Shown: piece by piece, positions 7,854 through 16,769 of the stretch | How positions within the stretch are numbered: the first letter of the stretch is position 1 | How the letters are laid out: each line of letters begins with the position of its first letter | Assembly (NCBI GenBank): GCA_020850945.1 | Contig: JADZDR010000061.1 | Coordinates: forward strand, 100,626 to 164,625 | Length of the DNA: 64,000 nucleotides | DNA from: Acidimicrobiia bacterium | Lineage (GTDB): Bacteria > Actinomycetota > Acidimicrobiia > UBA2766 | Direction of reading: 5' to 3' | Notes under the pieces: generated by a model | Databases searched by the model: none | What the model was told of the DNA's origin: nothing | What the model saw: only the letters and a program-made list of their open reading frames with translations | Position numbers and translations under genes: made by a program

Positions 7854-9263
7854 TCAGTTCGGAGTGATCGTGATCGTGTGCTCGGCCTGGGCCGGGTCCG
7901 TCGTCACCTCGAGGATCTGACGTGCGGCGTCCCAGACCGACGACCACGAGCCGTCGGGATCGCTGCACGAGACCGTGAACCCCTCCGGGTAGTGGCGCGC
8001 CTCGGGAACGAAGATCTCCGTGGGGGCGGTGACACCCGTCTCGGCGAAGCTGACCTCGAACACCCGCGTCGCCACGTCGTAGTCACGGTGCAGGGGTCGG
8101 CCCGCGATGGCGCGGGCGTACGTGCGCACGAGTGTGCCGACCACCTCATGCTCCTCGCGGTCGGTGCCGACGAGGCCCCAGCAGCCGTCGCAGATCTCGT
8201 AGCTCCACCACGTCCAGCCGCTCGTCACGTCCTCGGCCATGTCGAGCACGTCCGAGGTCCACGGCGGTGCGCTCGAACCTCCGCGGCCGAACTCGCCGAT
8301 GAGCATCGGCATCGGGCCCCGGTTGATCTCGGACACCCGGCTCTGCGCCCAGAAGTCGATGAACGTCGTGTCGCCGTTGTACTCGCCCCCCAGATCGACG
8401 TCGGGTGTGTAGAGATGCGGGTAGTACGCGACGCGGGCCTCACCCTCCCGCGGGTCGACCAGGGTGCCGAGGCGAAGTGACGACTTCACACCCTGGTTCG
8501 CCCCGAACGACTTCGGCTCGACGAAGACCCAGCCGTCCATGTCGACCTCACGGATCGCGTCGATCACGTCCTGGTAGAAGGGCGTGAGGACGTTGTTCTC
8601 GAAACCTGCCCAGCTGCCACCCGGGTACGGCTCGTTGAGGATGTCGTAGCCGAGCAGGGCAGGGTCACCCGCGAAGCGGTCGGCGACATGGCGCCACATC
8701 GCCACGAAGTGCTCGCGCACGTCGGCATTCGCACCCGCCGTCTTCCAGAAGTTGGCGAAGGCGATGTTCACGGCCGGCTGGAGGTAGTTGAGCCACCACG
8801 GCTCGAAGGGGGGCAGGACAGGCACCCCGTTCGTGCGCGTCGCCCACGCGGGCGCGCCGTTGCCGCCCACCGCCGGACCGTAGACGTCCTGGTGCATGTC
8901 GAGGATCACGTACACGCCGGCGTCCTCGAACCAGCGCATGCGCTCGGCCACGGCGTCGAGGTAGGCCTCGTCGTACACGCCCGGCTCTGGCTCGATCGCG
9001 TCCCACTGCACGAGGACACGTGCGACGTTCATGCCCCAGTCGGCATACCCCATGCGGAGGACGTCGTCGCGGGTGTGGTCGGGCATGGGCAGCGAGCTGT
9101 TCTTCGCCCCGGACGACACGTTGGCACCGTGCAGGACGAGGGCACGACCCTCGCCGTCGGTGATGTAACGCATGTCCGTGGGGATCTCGTACTCGCAGGC
9201 GGACAGCAGCGTCGCTGCGAGAAGGATCGCTGCAAGAAGAGTTCCCAGTCGTCTCGGCCCCAC
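7854..9263 (-). CDS. Glycoside hydrolase family 5 lipoprotein, endoglycoceramidase-like
   Basis: A 469-residue exported lipoprotein: signal peptide with LLSAC (lipid-attachment Cys23), then a GH5 TIM barrel. Catalytic residues are visible as DILNEP (acid/base Glu211) and LIGEFG (nucleophile Glu324), with supporting motifs HGANVSS, GMNVARVLVQW, ILDMHQDVYG and YYPHLYTP. The DMHQD motif and the C-terminal beta domain match the endoglycoceramidase-like branch better than cellulases, so glycolipid or glycan cleavage outside the cell is plausible. The start is GTG. It ends at the CGCGCG repeat region and has no obvious operon partner. Confidence 0.88.
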   Translation of the reverse strand: MGPRRLGTLLAAILLAATLLSACEYEIPTDMRYITDGEGRALVLHGANVSSGAKNSSLPMPDHTRDDVLRMGYADWGMNVARVLVQWDAIEPEPGVYDEAYLDAVAERMRWFEDAGVYVILDMHQDVYGPAVGGNGAPAWATRTNGVPVLPPFEPWWLNYLQPAVNIAFANFWKTAGANADVREHFVAMWRHVADRFAGDPALLGYDILNEPYPGGSWAGFENNVLTPFYQDVIDAIREVDMDGWVFVEPKSFGANQGVKSSLRLGTLVDPREGEARVAYYPHLYTPDVDLGGEYNGDTTFIDFWAQSRVSEINRGPMPMLIGEFGRGGSSAPPWTSDVLDMAEDVTSGWTWWSYEICDGCWGLVGTDREEHEVVGTLVRTYARAIAGRPLHRDYDVATRVFEVSFAETGVTAPTEIFVPEARHYPEGFTVSCSDPDGSWSSVWDAARQILEVTTDPAQAEHTITITPN

Positions 9264-9309
9264 GTGGGAACCCTAACACGCAGTACCCGCCCAGATCACA
9301 CCCGGATTC

Positions 9310-10143
9310 CTAGATGGCGAGCAGCTCCGAGACTCCGTAGACCACTGCTACGACGGCGAGAAAGCCTCCGAACATGCGACGTACCGTGCCGGCACGGGCA
9401 CCGATCGTGATGCGTGACCCGATACTCGCCCCGGGAACCGTCCCAAGCATGAGGAGCACCGCCCACACCCAGTCGATGTGGCCGAGGGCGGCGTGCACGA
9501 CGAGCGCAGGCAGGGCGAGGATGCCAACGGCGACGAGGCTCGATGCGACAGCGGTCTTCACCGGCACGCGCAGCACGGTGACGAACGCGGGCACCATGAG
9601 GATCCCTCCCCCTACCCCGAGCAGTCCGGCGAGAGTGCCTGCGGCAGCACCGCTCGCGAGGATCGCCGGCAGGCCGATCCGCACACGGGCAGGAGCCCGC
9701 GTGGCGAGTCCGACCCCACCGGATACGGGGAGTGGGCCGGAGGCATCGTTCGCGTCGCCTTCCGGTTCCGCCGGCTCCGATGTCGGATCGCGCAACATGC
9801 GGACACCGCTGAACGCGAGAAGGCAGGCCGTCACAACCATCAGGACGTGGGCGTCGATCCACTTCGTGCTCCATGCGCCGAGGGCCGCGAAGACAGCGCC
9901 CGACGCACCGGCACCCAGGCCGAGCCGCCAGTCGACGAGCCCGGCACGGGCGTACCGGATCGATCCCGTGACGGCGCCGGGGATGATCGCCGGGATAGTC
10001 GTGCCGAGAGCCGTGGGAGCCGAGGCACCCATGGCTCGAATGCCGGGGGTCGTGATCGCGGCGCCGCCCACACCGAACATGCCCGAGAGCACCCCGGCCA
10101 GGACGCCGATGCCGACCACGCCCAGGATCGTGAGCACACTCAT
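9310..10143 (-). CDS. TauE/SafE family sulfite/anion exporter
   Basis: A 277-residue integral membrane protein with about eight hydrophobic segments and two internal halves, each opening with a Gly-rich stretch (SGMFGVGGAAITTPG and AGLLGVGGGILMVPAF), the signature of the TauE/SafE fold. The family exports sulfite, sulfoacetate or other small anions. I chose the ATG at 10143, where the first membrane segment begins; starts up to 10287 would add an unlike Arg/Cys-rich tail. It is divergent from the maleylacetate reductase gene. Confidence 0.85.
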   Translation of the reverse strand: MSVLTILGVVGIGVLAGVLSGMFGVGGAAITTPGIRAMGASAPTALGTTIPAIIPGAVTGSIRYARAGLVDWRLGLGAGASGAVFAALGAWSTKWIDAHVLMVVTACLLAFSGVRMLRDPTSEPAEPEGDANDASGPLPVSGGVGLATRAPARVRIGLPAILASGAAAGTLAGLLGVGGGILMVPAFVTVLRVPVKTAVASSLVAVGILALPALVVHAALGHIDWVWAVLLMLGTVPGASIGSRITIGARAGTVRRMFGGFLAVVAVVYGVSELLAI

Positions 10144-10292
10144 GTGGACATCTTCGCCTGTCACCGGATATGCCGTCAAAGACATCTTGGATAGATCTGA
10201 TATAACAGTACGGCATCTAAGCTGGTAACCGATCGGGAACACGCAACCTCGCGCGCGGTGACCGGCCGAGACCGATCGTGTAGACATGCCCG

Positions 10293-11357
10293 ATGGAGTC
10301 CTTCGTCGAGGAGTCCGCCGGGGGGCGAGTCGTCTTCGGCGCCGGCCGCGTCGCCGACGTCGCAGACGAGGTGGACAGGCTGGCCCTGCGGCGCGTGTTC
10401 CTGATCACGAGCCCGAGCAGCCGGCCGACGGGGGATCGGATCGGACTCCTCCTCGGAGACCGGGTTGCCGCACGATGGAGCGAGGTGCGGGAACACGTTC
10501 CGGTCGCTCTCGCCGAGCAGGCCCGCCTGGCTGCCCGCGAGGTTCAGGCCGCCGGGATCGTCGCCGTAGGCGGTGGGTCCGCGATCGGACTCGCCAAAGC
10601 CGTCGCCCTCACCGAACATCTGCCGATCCTCGCCGTGCCGACGACGTACTCGGGATCCGAGATGACACCCATCTGGGGTCTGACCGGCGAACGCAAGACG
10701 ACCGGGCGTGACCTCCGCGTGAAGCCTGCGACCGTCGTCTACGACCCCGAGACGACACTCACGCTGCCTGCAGGCGCGACGGCGACGAGCGCGTTCAACG
10801 CCCTCGCCCACTGCGTCGAGGCACTCTACGCACCCGCCGCGAATCCCCAGACGTCCCTTCTCGCCGGCGCGGGCATCCGCGCCATCGTCTCCTCGCTTCC
10901 CGCGGCCGTGTCAGATCCCGGTGGCATCGAGGCCCGGTCCGAGCTCCTGTACGGCGCATGGCTCGCCGGCGCGACGCTCGAACAGGCCGGTACGGCCCTC
11001 CATCACAAGCTCTGCCACATCCTCGGTGGATCACACGGCGTGGGTCACGGAGACGCGAACGCCGTCCTGCTCCCCCATGTCGTCGCGTTCAACGCCCAAG
11101 CCGCCGCCGCCGAGCTCGCCCCCCTGCGGGACGCGCTCCACACGGACGATGCGGCCGGGGCGCTCTGGGAACTGGCACGGACCGCCGGCACACCGGCGAG
11201 CCTGCAGGAGCTGGGGGTCGGGGCCGAGGATCTCGACTCCGTCGCGACCCGCGCTGTGGAGGAGACCACGGGGAACCCGCGTCCCCTGTCAGTGCCCGCC
11301 GTCCGCGCGCTGCTCGACGACGCCTGGTCCGGCCGGCCGCCGCGGTTGCCCGACTGA
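10293..11357 (+). CDS. Maleylacetate reductase (iron-dependent alcohol dehydrogenase family)
   Basis: A 354-residue protein that matches maleylacetate reductases along its length: VAVGGGSAIGLAKA for nucleotide binding, PTTYSGSEMTPIWGLT, the NALAHCVEALYAP segment, LYGAWLAGATL and the metal/His region HHKLCHILGGSHGVGHGDA. These enzymes reduce maleylacetate to 3-oxoadipate with NAD(P)H, the last special step in degradation of hydroxyquinol, resorcinol and chloroaromatics. The expected ring-cleaving dioxygenase is not next to it; a VOC protein follows after 44 bases. Start ATG at 10293. Confidence 0.9.
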   Translation: MESFVEESAGGRVVFGAGRVADVADEVDRLALRRVFLITSPSSRPTGDRIGLLLGDRVAARWSEVREHVPVALAEQARLAAREVQAAGIVAVGGGSAIGLAKAVALTEHLPILAVPTTYSGSEMTPIWGLTGERKTTGRDLRVKPATVVYDPETTLTLPAGATATSAFNALAHCVEALYAPAANPQTSLLAGAGIRAIVSSLPAAVSDPGGIEARSELLYGAWLAGATLEQAGTALHHKLCHILGGSHGVGHGDANAVLLPHVVAFNAQAAAAELAPLRDALHTDDAAGALWELARTAGTPASLQELGVGAEDLDSVATRAVEETTGNPRPLSVPAVRALLDDAWSGRPPRLPD

Positions 11358-11401
11358 CCCATCGGGGGGAGACTGGTGTCCACGCAGACACGGGGGTTCC
11401 G

Positions 11402-11893
11402 ATGCACGACGCAGTCGACAGGTCGACCGAATGGGCGCAACTCCGGGAGCGCCACCTCCTCCCGCGGGCGGACCGGGCCGCGTCGTCAGCCCGCGGAGTC
11501 CACCATGTCGCCCTGCTCTCGGCGAACGTGGAACGCACCATCCACTTCTATCAGGACCTGCTCGAGTTCCCACTCACCGAACTCTTCGAGAACCGCGACT
11601 ACGAGGGCTCGACGCACTTCTTCTTCGATATCGGCAACGGCAACGCCCTCGCCTTCTTCGACTTCCCGGGTCTCGATCTCGGACCGTACGAGGAGGTGCT
11701 GGGCGGCCTGCATCACCTCGCGATCTCGGTCGAGCCCGCGAGATGGGCTCACCTCAAGGCCAAGCTCGACACCGAAGGTATCGCCTACGCCCACGTCAGT
11801 GGGTCGTCCATCTACTTCCGGGGTCCCGACGGGGAGAGGCTCGAGCTCATCTCGGATCCGCTGGGCGAGATGTACGGGTCGCCCGTGAACTGA
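11402..11893 (+). CDS. VOC superfamily (glyoxalase/extradiol dioxygenase fold) protein
   Basis: A 163-residue protein with one VOC module: GVHHVALLSANVERTIHFY at residues 32-50, then FFFDIGNGNALAFFDF, GGLHHLAISV and GERLELISDP. Candidate metal ligands are the His in GVHHVA, the His in GLHHLA and the Glu in LELI, as in glyoxalase I and type I extradiol enzymes. Its place after maleylacetate reductase suggests a role in the same aromatic pathway, either ring cleavage or lactone/aldehyde handling; this is inference. The in-frame ORF extends far upstream in the reductase, but homology begins at the ATG at 11402. Confidence 0.85.
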   Translation: MHDAVDRSTEWAQLRERHLLPRADRAASSARGVHHVALLSANVERTIHFYQDLLEFPLTELFENRDYEGSTHFFFDIGNGNALAFFDFPGLDLGPYEEVLGGLHHLAISVEPARWAHLKAKLDTEGIAYAHVSGSSIYFRGPDGERLELISDPLGEMYGSPVN

Positions 11894-12018
11894 TGCCGTT
11901 CAGTCAAGCCCTGCCTGGCAGACCTCCCGCCAGGACGACGATCCGGCAGCGTGGGTACCCCTGACCGGTGGGGATCTGATATGCCCATAGAAGCGAGTCG
12001 GATACACTCGATATACAC

Positions 12019-12927
12019 ATGCGGCATGAAAGGGATCTCGGTCTCGAGACGCGCGACCTCGAGCTCATCATCGCGATCGACGAAGCGGGATCCATCCTCG
12101 GGGCCGCAGGCACGCTCCACGTCGCCCAACCTGCTCTGAGCCGGCGTCTGCAACGCATCGAAGACGACCTCGGCCTCCGCCTCTTCGCACGAGACCGCCA
12201 CGGTGCCGTGTCCACGGCAGCCGGACGCGCCGTGATCACCTCCGCCCGCGCCGCTCTCGGTGCCGTGCGGGGAGTGACGTCAACGGCCCGGGACGCGCGG
12301 GAGGGCATCCGCGGAGTCATCCGCCTCGGCACGACCCCGACACTCGGAGCGGACGTCCTGCCCGGGATACTCGCCGAGCACCACCGTTCGCATCCGGACC
12401 TCCGCATCGAGCTCGAGGTCTCGGGCAACTCGCCGGATCTCATCGGCAAGCTCGGTCGTGGCAGCCTCGACTGCGTCGTCGCCGTACGACCTCGCCTCGT
12501 CGCCCCGTACGTACGCATGGCGGCACAGGGCGGTCAGCCCTTTGCGGTGGTCTGCCCGTCCGACCTCCCGGCCGCGCGGCAGGACCCGATCCCTGGGCCC
12601 CTCCTGGCCGAGGTGGAGTTCGTCAGCGTCCCCACCGGCCAGGGACTGCGGGAGCTCCTCGACGAAGTCCTCGCATCCGTGGGCGCAGTACCGCGCATCG
12701 GCATCGAGACATCCGAGCGTGAGATGCTCGTTCCCCTCGCCGCCGCCGGGTTCGGAGCGATCCTCGTCCCCCGCACCTTCGCCGAACAACGGCGCGTTGA
12801 AGGCCTCGTCGTCCGGGACCTCGACCCCCCCGTGACACGGCCGATCGGCGTGTTCGTACGCAAGGGACGGCTCGATCCCCTCGTGCGCACTCTCACCGAC
12901 CTCTTCACCCCCGACGTCTGGATCTGA
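12019..12927 (+). CDS. LysR-family transcriptional regulator
   Basis: A 302-residue LysR regulator. The N-terminal winged helix-turn-helix contains IIAIDEAGSILGAAGTLHVA and QPALSRRLQRIEDDLGLRLF; the remainder is the periplasmic-binding-like effector domain (VIRLGTTPTLGADVLPGIL). It lies downstream of the maleylacetate reductase and VOC genes and probably controls that island. The decamer GATCTGATAT occurs both in its own upstream region (11973-11982) and in the tauE/maleylacetate reductase gap (10194-10203). A hairpin ends the unit. Confidence 0.9.
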   Translation: MRHERDLGLETRDLELIIAIDEAGSILGAAGTLHVAQPALSRRLQRIEDDLGLRLFARDRHGAVSTAAGRAVITSARAALGAVRGVTSTARDAREGIRGVIRLGTTPTLGADVLPGILAEHHRSHPDLRIELEVSGNSPDLIGKLGRGSLDCVVAVRPRLVAPYVRMAAQGGQPFAVVCPSDLPAARQDPIPGPLLAEVEFVSVPTGQGLRELLDEVLASVGAVPRIGIETSEREMLVPLAAAGFGAILVPRTFAEQRRVEGLVVRDLDPPVTRPIGVFVRKGRLDPLVRTLTDLFTPDVWI

Positions 12928-12950
12928 CCTCCTCCGCCCGGACCCCCCCC

Positions 12951-12997
12951 ACGTGGGCGTACTCAACCACAACAGGCGTGTTTCAGTACGCCCACGT
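12951..12997. terminator. Bidirectional hairpin, copy 1 of a dispersed repeat
   Basis: ACGTGGGCGTACT (12951-12963) pairs perfectly with AGTACGCCCACGT (12985-12997). It lies between convergent genes (LysR and sulfatase). Its first 20 bases are identical to those of the hairpin at 56756, also in a convergent junction, so a shared bidirectional terminator role is likely. Confidence 0.75.
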
Positions 12998-13041
12998 AGC
13001 CCGGCGCCCCCCAATGTGGATCGAGCCTGGGGGGCGAGGAT

Positions 13042-14598
13042 CTAGGCGAGGCCGATCACCTCGCCGTGCAGCGCCTTCCCCGGCTGGACCTCGACGAGGC
13101 GGTCGAGGAGGTCGGCCTTGAGCCCTGCCACGGCCGGATCGTCCCAGCGGTTCGTGATCTCGGCGGGGTCGTCGTCGAGGAGGTAGAGCTCCCCCAGGGC
13201 ATCGAGCTGGGGGGCGTCGTCCCACGCGCACGTGAGCTTCGTCGTCTCCGTCACGATCGTACGCAGTGACTCGACACCCCCGCCGTCGGCCACCGCGGCC
13301 CGGCCCCATGCCGGCATGTCGTTCTCTACCACGACGCAGTCCCGTGCCGGCCCACCTCGCCCACCCAGGGCAGCCACGAGGGAGTGGCCGTCCCGCTCGT
13401 ACGGGTCGGGCAGTCCGGCCACGTCGAGGAACGTGCTCGCAAGGTCGGCGTGGCAGACGAGACCCGAGTGCACGGAGCCCGCTGTGATGCCGGGTCCCGA
13501 CATGAGGAGGGGCACACGCACGAGACTCTCGTAGTGGATCGGCCCCTTGAGGACGCAGCCGTGGTCCCCGAGGAGCTCGCCGTGGTCGGTCGAGAAGACG
13601 ACGAGCGTCTCGCCTGCGAGCCCGGTGTCATCGAGCACGTCGAGGATGCGACCGACCTCGTGGTCGACTCCCGCGATCATGTCGTAGTAGGCGGCCATCA
13701 TCTGGCGGCGCTGCCGGTCCGTCATGCCGAGCCAGCCCGGATTGAAATAGGACGGGACACCGAGGCTGTTCTCGGCCCACCCGCGCTGGAACGGAGGCTT
13801 CGCGTCGAGCTCCGCCTCGGTCGGCTCGGACGGGGGCAGGACGTCCGCGCCGTCGTATGTGCCCGCGAAGGGCGCGGGGGGATCGAAGGGGTGGTGGGGG
13901 TCGGCGAACGACGCCCACAGGAAGAACGGTCGGTCGGAGGCGGCCCGCCCCCGCAGGAAGTGCACAGCCGACTCTCCTGTGAAGTGGGTCTGGTGGTCCT
14001 CCCAGGCGAGGGCCGGGTACCACGTCTCGGGCGCGTCGACGTGGGGGGCGAGGTTGGACGCGGGTGCCATCGCCGCCACACGCTCCTGGCCGCGGTCGGT
14101 GCCGTCCCGGAAGACGTGGGCGGCATAGTGCATGCCCTGGGGCGGCTGGATCGTCGTGGCGGGATAGTGACCTCCGAGGACGAGCCTGTTCCAGCCGAAG
14201 CCCATGTACGGGCCGTCCCAGTCCGCGCCGTAGCCGCCCGAACCGGCGAGGTTCTCGGGGCGGGGTGTCGGCTTGAACGTCTGGAGCGACGAGAAGTGCG
14301 CCTTGCCGCAGAAGGCGGTGTCCCACGCCTCGTCTGCGAGCACGCTCGGAAAGAGAGTCGGGACGGTCTCGTCCGGGATGTCGACTCCGTTCCAGAACAC
14401 GCCGTGTCGGCTCGGGAGGCGGCCGGTCACGATCGTGGCCCGCGACGGCTGGCAGAGCGGATGGTTCGTGTAGGCACGGTCGAATCGCATGCCCGACGCC
14501 GCGATGCGGTCGATGTGCGGAGTCCGACAGACCGTCGAGCCGTACGCGCCGATCGTGTCGGCACGGTGCTGGTCCGTGGTGATGAAGAGGATGTTCAC
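13042..14598 (-). CDS. Type I sulfatase (arylsulfatase family)
   Basis: A 518-residue sulfatase. FITTDQHRADTIG at the start supplies the calcium-binding Asp/Gln, and NHPLCQPSRATIVTGRLPSR contains the CxPSR motif in which Cys49 is converted to formylglycine. Further motifs are VFSTDHGELLGDHG and GKAHFSS. There is no signal peptide, so it is probably cytoplasmic and acts on imported sulfate esters. It lies 75 bases downstream of a TetR gene on the same strand, with a perfect 12-bp palindrome in between, so it is likely controlled by that repressor. A formylglycine-generating enzyme is not in the window. Confidence 0.92.
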   Translation of the reverse strand: MNILFITTDQHRADTIGAYGSTVCRTPHIDRIAASGMRFDRAYTNHPLCQPSRATIVTGRLPSRHGVFWNGVDIPDETVPTLFPSVLADEAWDTAFCGKAHFSSLQTFKPTPRPENLAGSGGYGADWDGPYMGFGWNRLVLGGHYPATTIQPPQGMHYAAHVFRDGTDRGQERVAAMAPASNLAPHVDAPETWYPALAWEDHQTHFTGESAVHFLRGRAASDRPFFLWASFADPHHPFDPPAPFAGTYDGADVLPPSEPTEAELDAKPPFQRGWAENSLGVPSYFNPGWLGMTDRQRRQMMAAYYDMIAGVDHEVGRILDVLDDTGLAGETLVVFSTDHGELLGDHGCVLKGPIHYESLVRVPLLMSGPGITAGSVHSGLVCHADLASTFLDVAGLPDPYERDGHSLVAALGGRGGPARDCVVVENDMPAWGRAAVADGGGVESLRTIVTETTKLTCAWDDAPQLDALGELYLLDDDPAEITNRWDDPAVAGLKADLLDRLVEVQPGKALHGEVIGLA

Positions 14599-14629
14599 GT
14601 GCCCTCCGCGCCTGCCTGCCGATCTCCCA

Positions 14630-14641
14630 TGACTGCAGTCA
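14630..14641. promoter_or_regulatory. Palindromic operator candidate TGACTGCAGTCA
   Basis: A perfect 12-bp palindrome lies 31 bases upstream of the sulfatase start, between the TetR and sulfatase genes. It is of the size and symmetry of a TetR site. Confidence 0.5.
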
Positions 14642-14673
14642 GTTTAGTCGGGAGTGGTGCCCGGTCCGGGCGG

Positions 14674-15276
14674 TCACGTGCCCGAGGGTGCGAGTACCCC
14701 CTCGAGCACGAGCGTGACGACACGTCGCACACTCCTCTCGAGGTCCTCCTGGCTCTCGTCCGTCTGCGCCCACCGCAGGACGGTGGCGACGAAAGCGTTG
14801 TCCACGAAGCGGGCGAGCACCCGCGCCGGCATGTCGGACCGAAGGCGGCCCCGCGCCTGCGCGGCCTCGAAGAGAGGGACGAGGAGGTCGCTCACGTCCC
14901 CCGCCCCGCCGCTGTAGGCGAGGAAGTCGGCGCGGCGGGCGAGCATCTCGCGCATCGTGATCACGATCAGCTCCTTGGGGATGAGACCGAGCAGGAGGAG
15001 CCACCGCGTCGCCTCGAGCATCGCCTCGGCCGCGTCCCGGCCGGACATGTCGATCTCGCTGATGCGCTCTCGCGCCTCGCCGAGGAAGGCCGCGAGGGCG
15101 GCGAGGAGGACGTCCTCCTTGCGGCCGAAGTGCACGTAGAAGGTCCCCTTCGCCACACCCACCGACTCGCAGATCTCGTCGACGGTCACCGCATCGAAGC
15201 CGCGGACAGAGAAGAGCTCGAAGGACGTGGCTATGAGGTTGTCGCGTGTGCGGCGCCCGCGCTCGGTCTCGGCCAT
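14674..15276 (-). CDS. TetR family transcriptional regulator
   Basis: A 200-residue TetR protein with the DNA-binding helices TRDNLIATSFELFSVRGF and TVDEICESVGVAKGTFYVHF, and an all-helical C-terminal domain. I chose the ATG at 15276 (MAETERGRR); ten extra residues upstream are not family-like. It is divergent from trpB2 (126-base gap) and 75 bases upstream of the sulfatase gene. The palindrome between it and the sulfatase gene points to the sulfatase as a target. The ligand is unknown. Confidence 0.9.
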   Translation of the reverse strand: MAETERGRRTRDNLIATSFELFSVRGFDAVTVDEICESVGVAKGTFYVHFGRKEDVLLAALAAFLGEARERISEIDMSGRDAAEAMLEATRWLLLLGLIPKELIVITMREMLARRADFLAYSGGAGDVSDLLVPLFEAAQARGRLRSDMPARVLARFVDNAFVATVLRWAQTDESQEDLERSVRRVVTLVLEGVLAPSGT

Positions 15277-15401
15277 CCACGGAACGATACCCAGGGTGCC
15301 ACCCACCCTCCCACGCCTGCCGCGCCCGTCTCACTTCAGCAGGACACGGCGCACATCTGTAGCCTTGCCTGCCACGACGACAACTCGCCCCGGGAGGGAG
15401 C

Positions 15402-16700
15402 ATGACCGATAGATGGGTTCTGGACCAGTCCGCCATCCCGTCCGCCTGGTTCAACATCGCACCTTCGCTGCCAGAGCCCCTCAAGCCCCCCCTGCACCCC
15501 GCCACCGGGGAGCCGGCCGGGCCCGAGGACCTCGCCCCACTGTTCCCGATGGCGTTGATCGAGCAGGAGATGACCCCGCAGGAGTGGATCGACATTCCAG
15601 GTGAGGTGCTCGACGTCCTGCGCATCTGGCGACCGACCCCGCTCGTGCGCGCGACGCGCCTCGAGGCGGCACTCGGCACACCGGCCAAGATCTTCTTCAA
15701 GGACGAGAGCGTCTCTCCGGCCGGATCGCACAAGCCCAACACCGCCGTACCCCAGGCGTTCTACAACAAGGCCGAAGGCATCCCCCGCCTCTCCACGGAG
15801 ACGGGTGCCGGCCAGTGGGGATCGGCGCTCTCCTTCGCCGGTTCGCAGTACGACCTCGAAGTACAGGTCTACATGGTCGCCGTCTCGTACAAGCAGAAGC
15901 CGTACCGGCGTGTGCTCATGGAGACATGGGGCGGCTCGGTCGTCCCGTCACCGTCGGACCTCACCGACGTGGGCAAGGCCGTCCTCGCAGAGAACCCCGA
16001 CCATCCCGGCTCGCTCGGGCTCGCGATCAGCGAGGCGATCGAGGACGCCGTGAAGCGGGAGGACACGCACTACTCCCTCGGCTCGGTCCTGAACCACGTC
16101 ATCCTCCACCAGACGGTCATCGGCCTAGAGGCCAAGGACCAGCTCCGCCTCGCCGGGATCGAGTCGCCCGACGTCGTCATCGGCGCCTGCGGCGGGGGCA
16201 GCAACCTCGGCGGGATCTCGCTGCCCTTCGCCAAGGACCGCATCGAGGGTGCCGACGTGCGGCTCCTCGCTGTCGAGCCCGAATCGTGCCCGACTCTCAC
16301 GCAGGGACGGTACGAATACGACTTCGGCGATGTCGCCGGTATGACCCCCAAGCTAGAGATGTACACGCTCGGCCACGACTTCGTGCCACCGCCCATCCAC
16401 GCCGGCGGCCTGCGTTACCACGGCGACTCCCCCATCATCAGCAACCTCGTGAAGAACGGACTCATGGAGGCTGTCGCCTACCCCCAGGGCAAGGTGTTCG
16501 AGGCCGCCGTCCAGTTCGCGCGGACGGAGGGGCTCGTGCCCGCGCCCGAGACGAGCCATGCCGTGCGGGCGGCGATCGACGAGGCGCTCGACGCCAAGGA
16601 GAAGGGCGAGGAACGCGTGATCCTCTTCAACTACTCCGGCCACGGTCTCCTCGACCTGAGCGCGTACGACGACTACCTGAACGGCCGTCTCTCCGACTGA
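15402..16700 (+). CDS. trpB2: Tryptophan synthase beta-like enzyme, TrpB2 type
   Basis: A 432-residue fold-type II PLP enzyme. Lys111 in AGSHKPNTA is the PLP Schiff-base residue and CGGGSNLGG binds the phosphate. The N-terminal extension ([20 protein letters not shown]) and the [12 protein letters not shown] segment are typical of the TrpB2 subfamily, which makes tryptophan from serine and indole largely without a TrpA partner. No other trp gene is nearby, so it may act as an indole-salvage enzyme. GGGAGGGAGC precedes the ATG. OxyR follows downstream. Confidence 0.92.
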   Translation: MTDRWVLDQSAIPSAWFNIAPSLPEPLKPPLHPATGEPAGPEDLAPLFPMALIEQEMTPQEWIDIPGEVLDVLRIWRPTPLVRATRLEAALGTPAKIFFKDESVSPAGSHKPNTAVPQAFYNKAEGIPRLSTETGAGQWGSALSFAGSQYDLEVQVYMVAVSYKQKPYRRVLMETWGGSVVPSPSDLTDVGKAVLAENPDHPGSLGLAISEAIEDAVKREDTHYSLGSVLNHVILHQTVIGLEAKDQLRLAGIESPDVVIGACGGGSNLGGISLPFAKDRIEGADVRLLAVEPESCPTLTQGRYEYDFGDVAGMTPKLEMYTLGHDFVPPPIHAGGLRYHGDSPIISNLVKNGLMEAVAYPQGKVFEAAVQFARTEGLVPAPETSHAVRAAIDEALDAKEKGEERVILFNYSGHGLLDLSAYDDYLNGRLSD

Positions 16701-16769
16701 CGACGCCTTCGGCATCGGCGCCCCATAACCCCACCGAAGCTGGACGGGCATGCGCGATAAGCTCTGCCT

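Noticed and set aside
10958..11401. Upstream extension of the VOC gene inside the maleylacetate reductase gene
   Set aside because: The extra 148 codons lie entirely inside another gene in a different frame; VOC similarity starts after the ATG at 11402.
13384..15405. 673-codon plus-strand frame opposite the sulfatase and TetR genes
   Set aside because: It is a shadow of codon-position GC bias; the opposite strand has the CxPSR sulfatase motif and a TetR helix-turn-helix.
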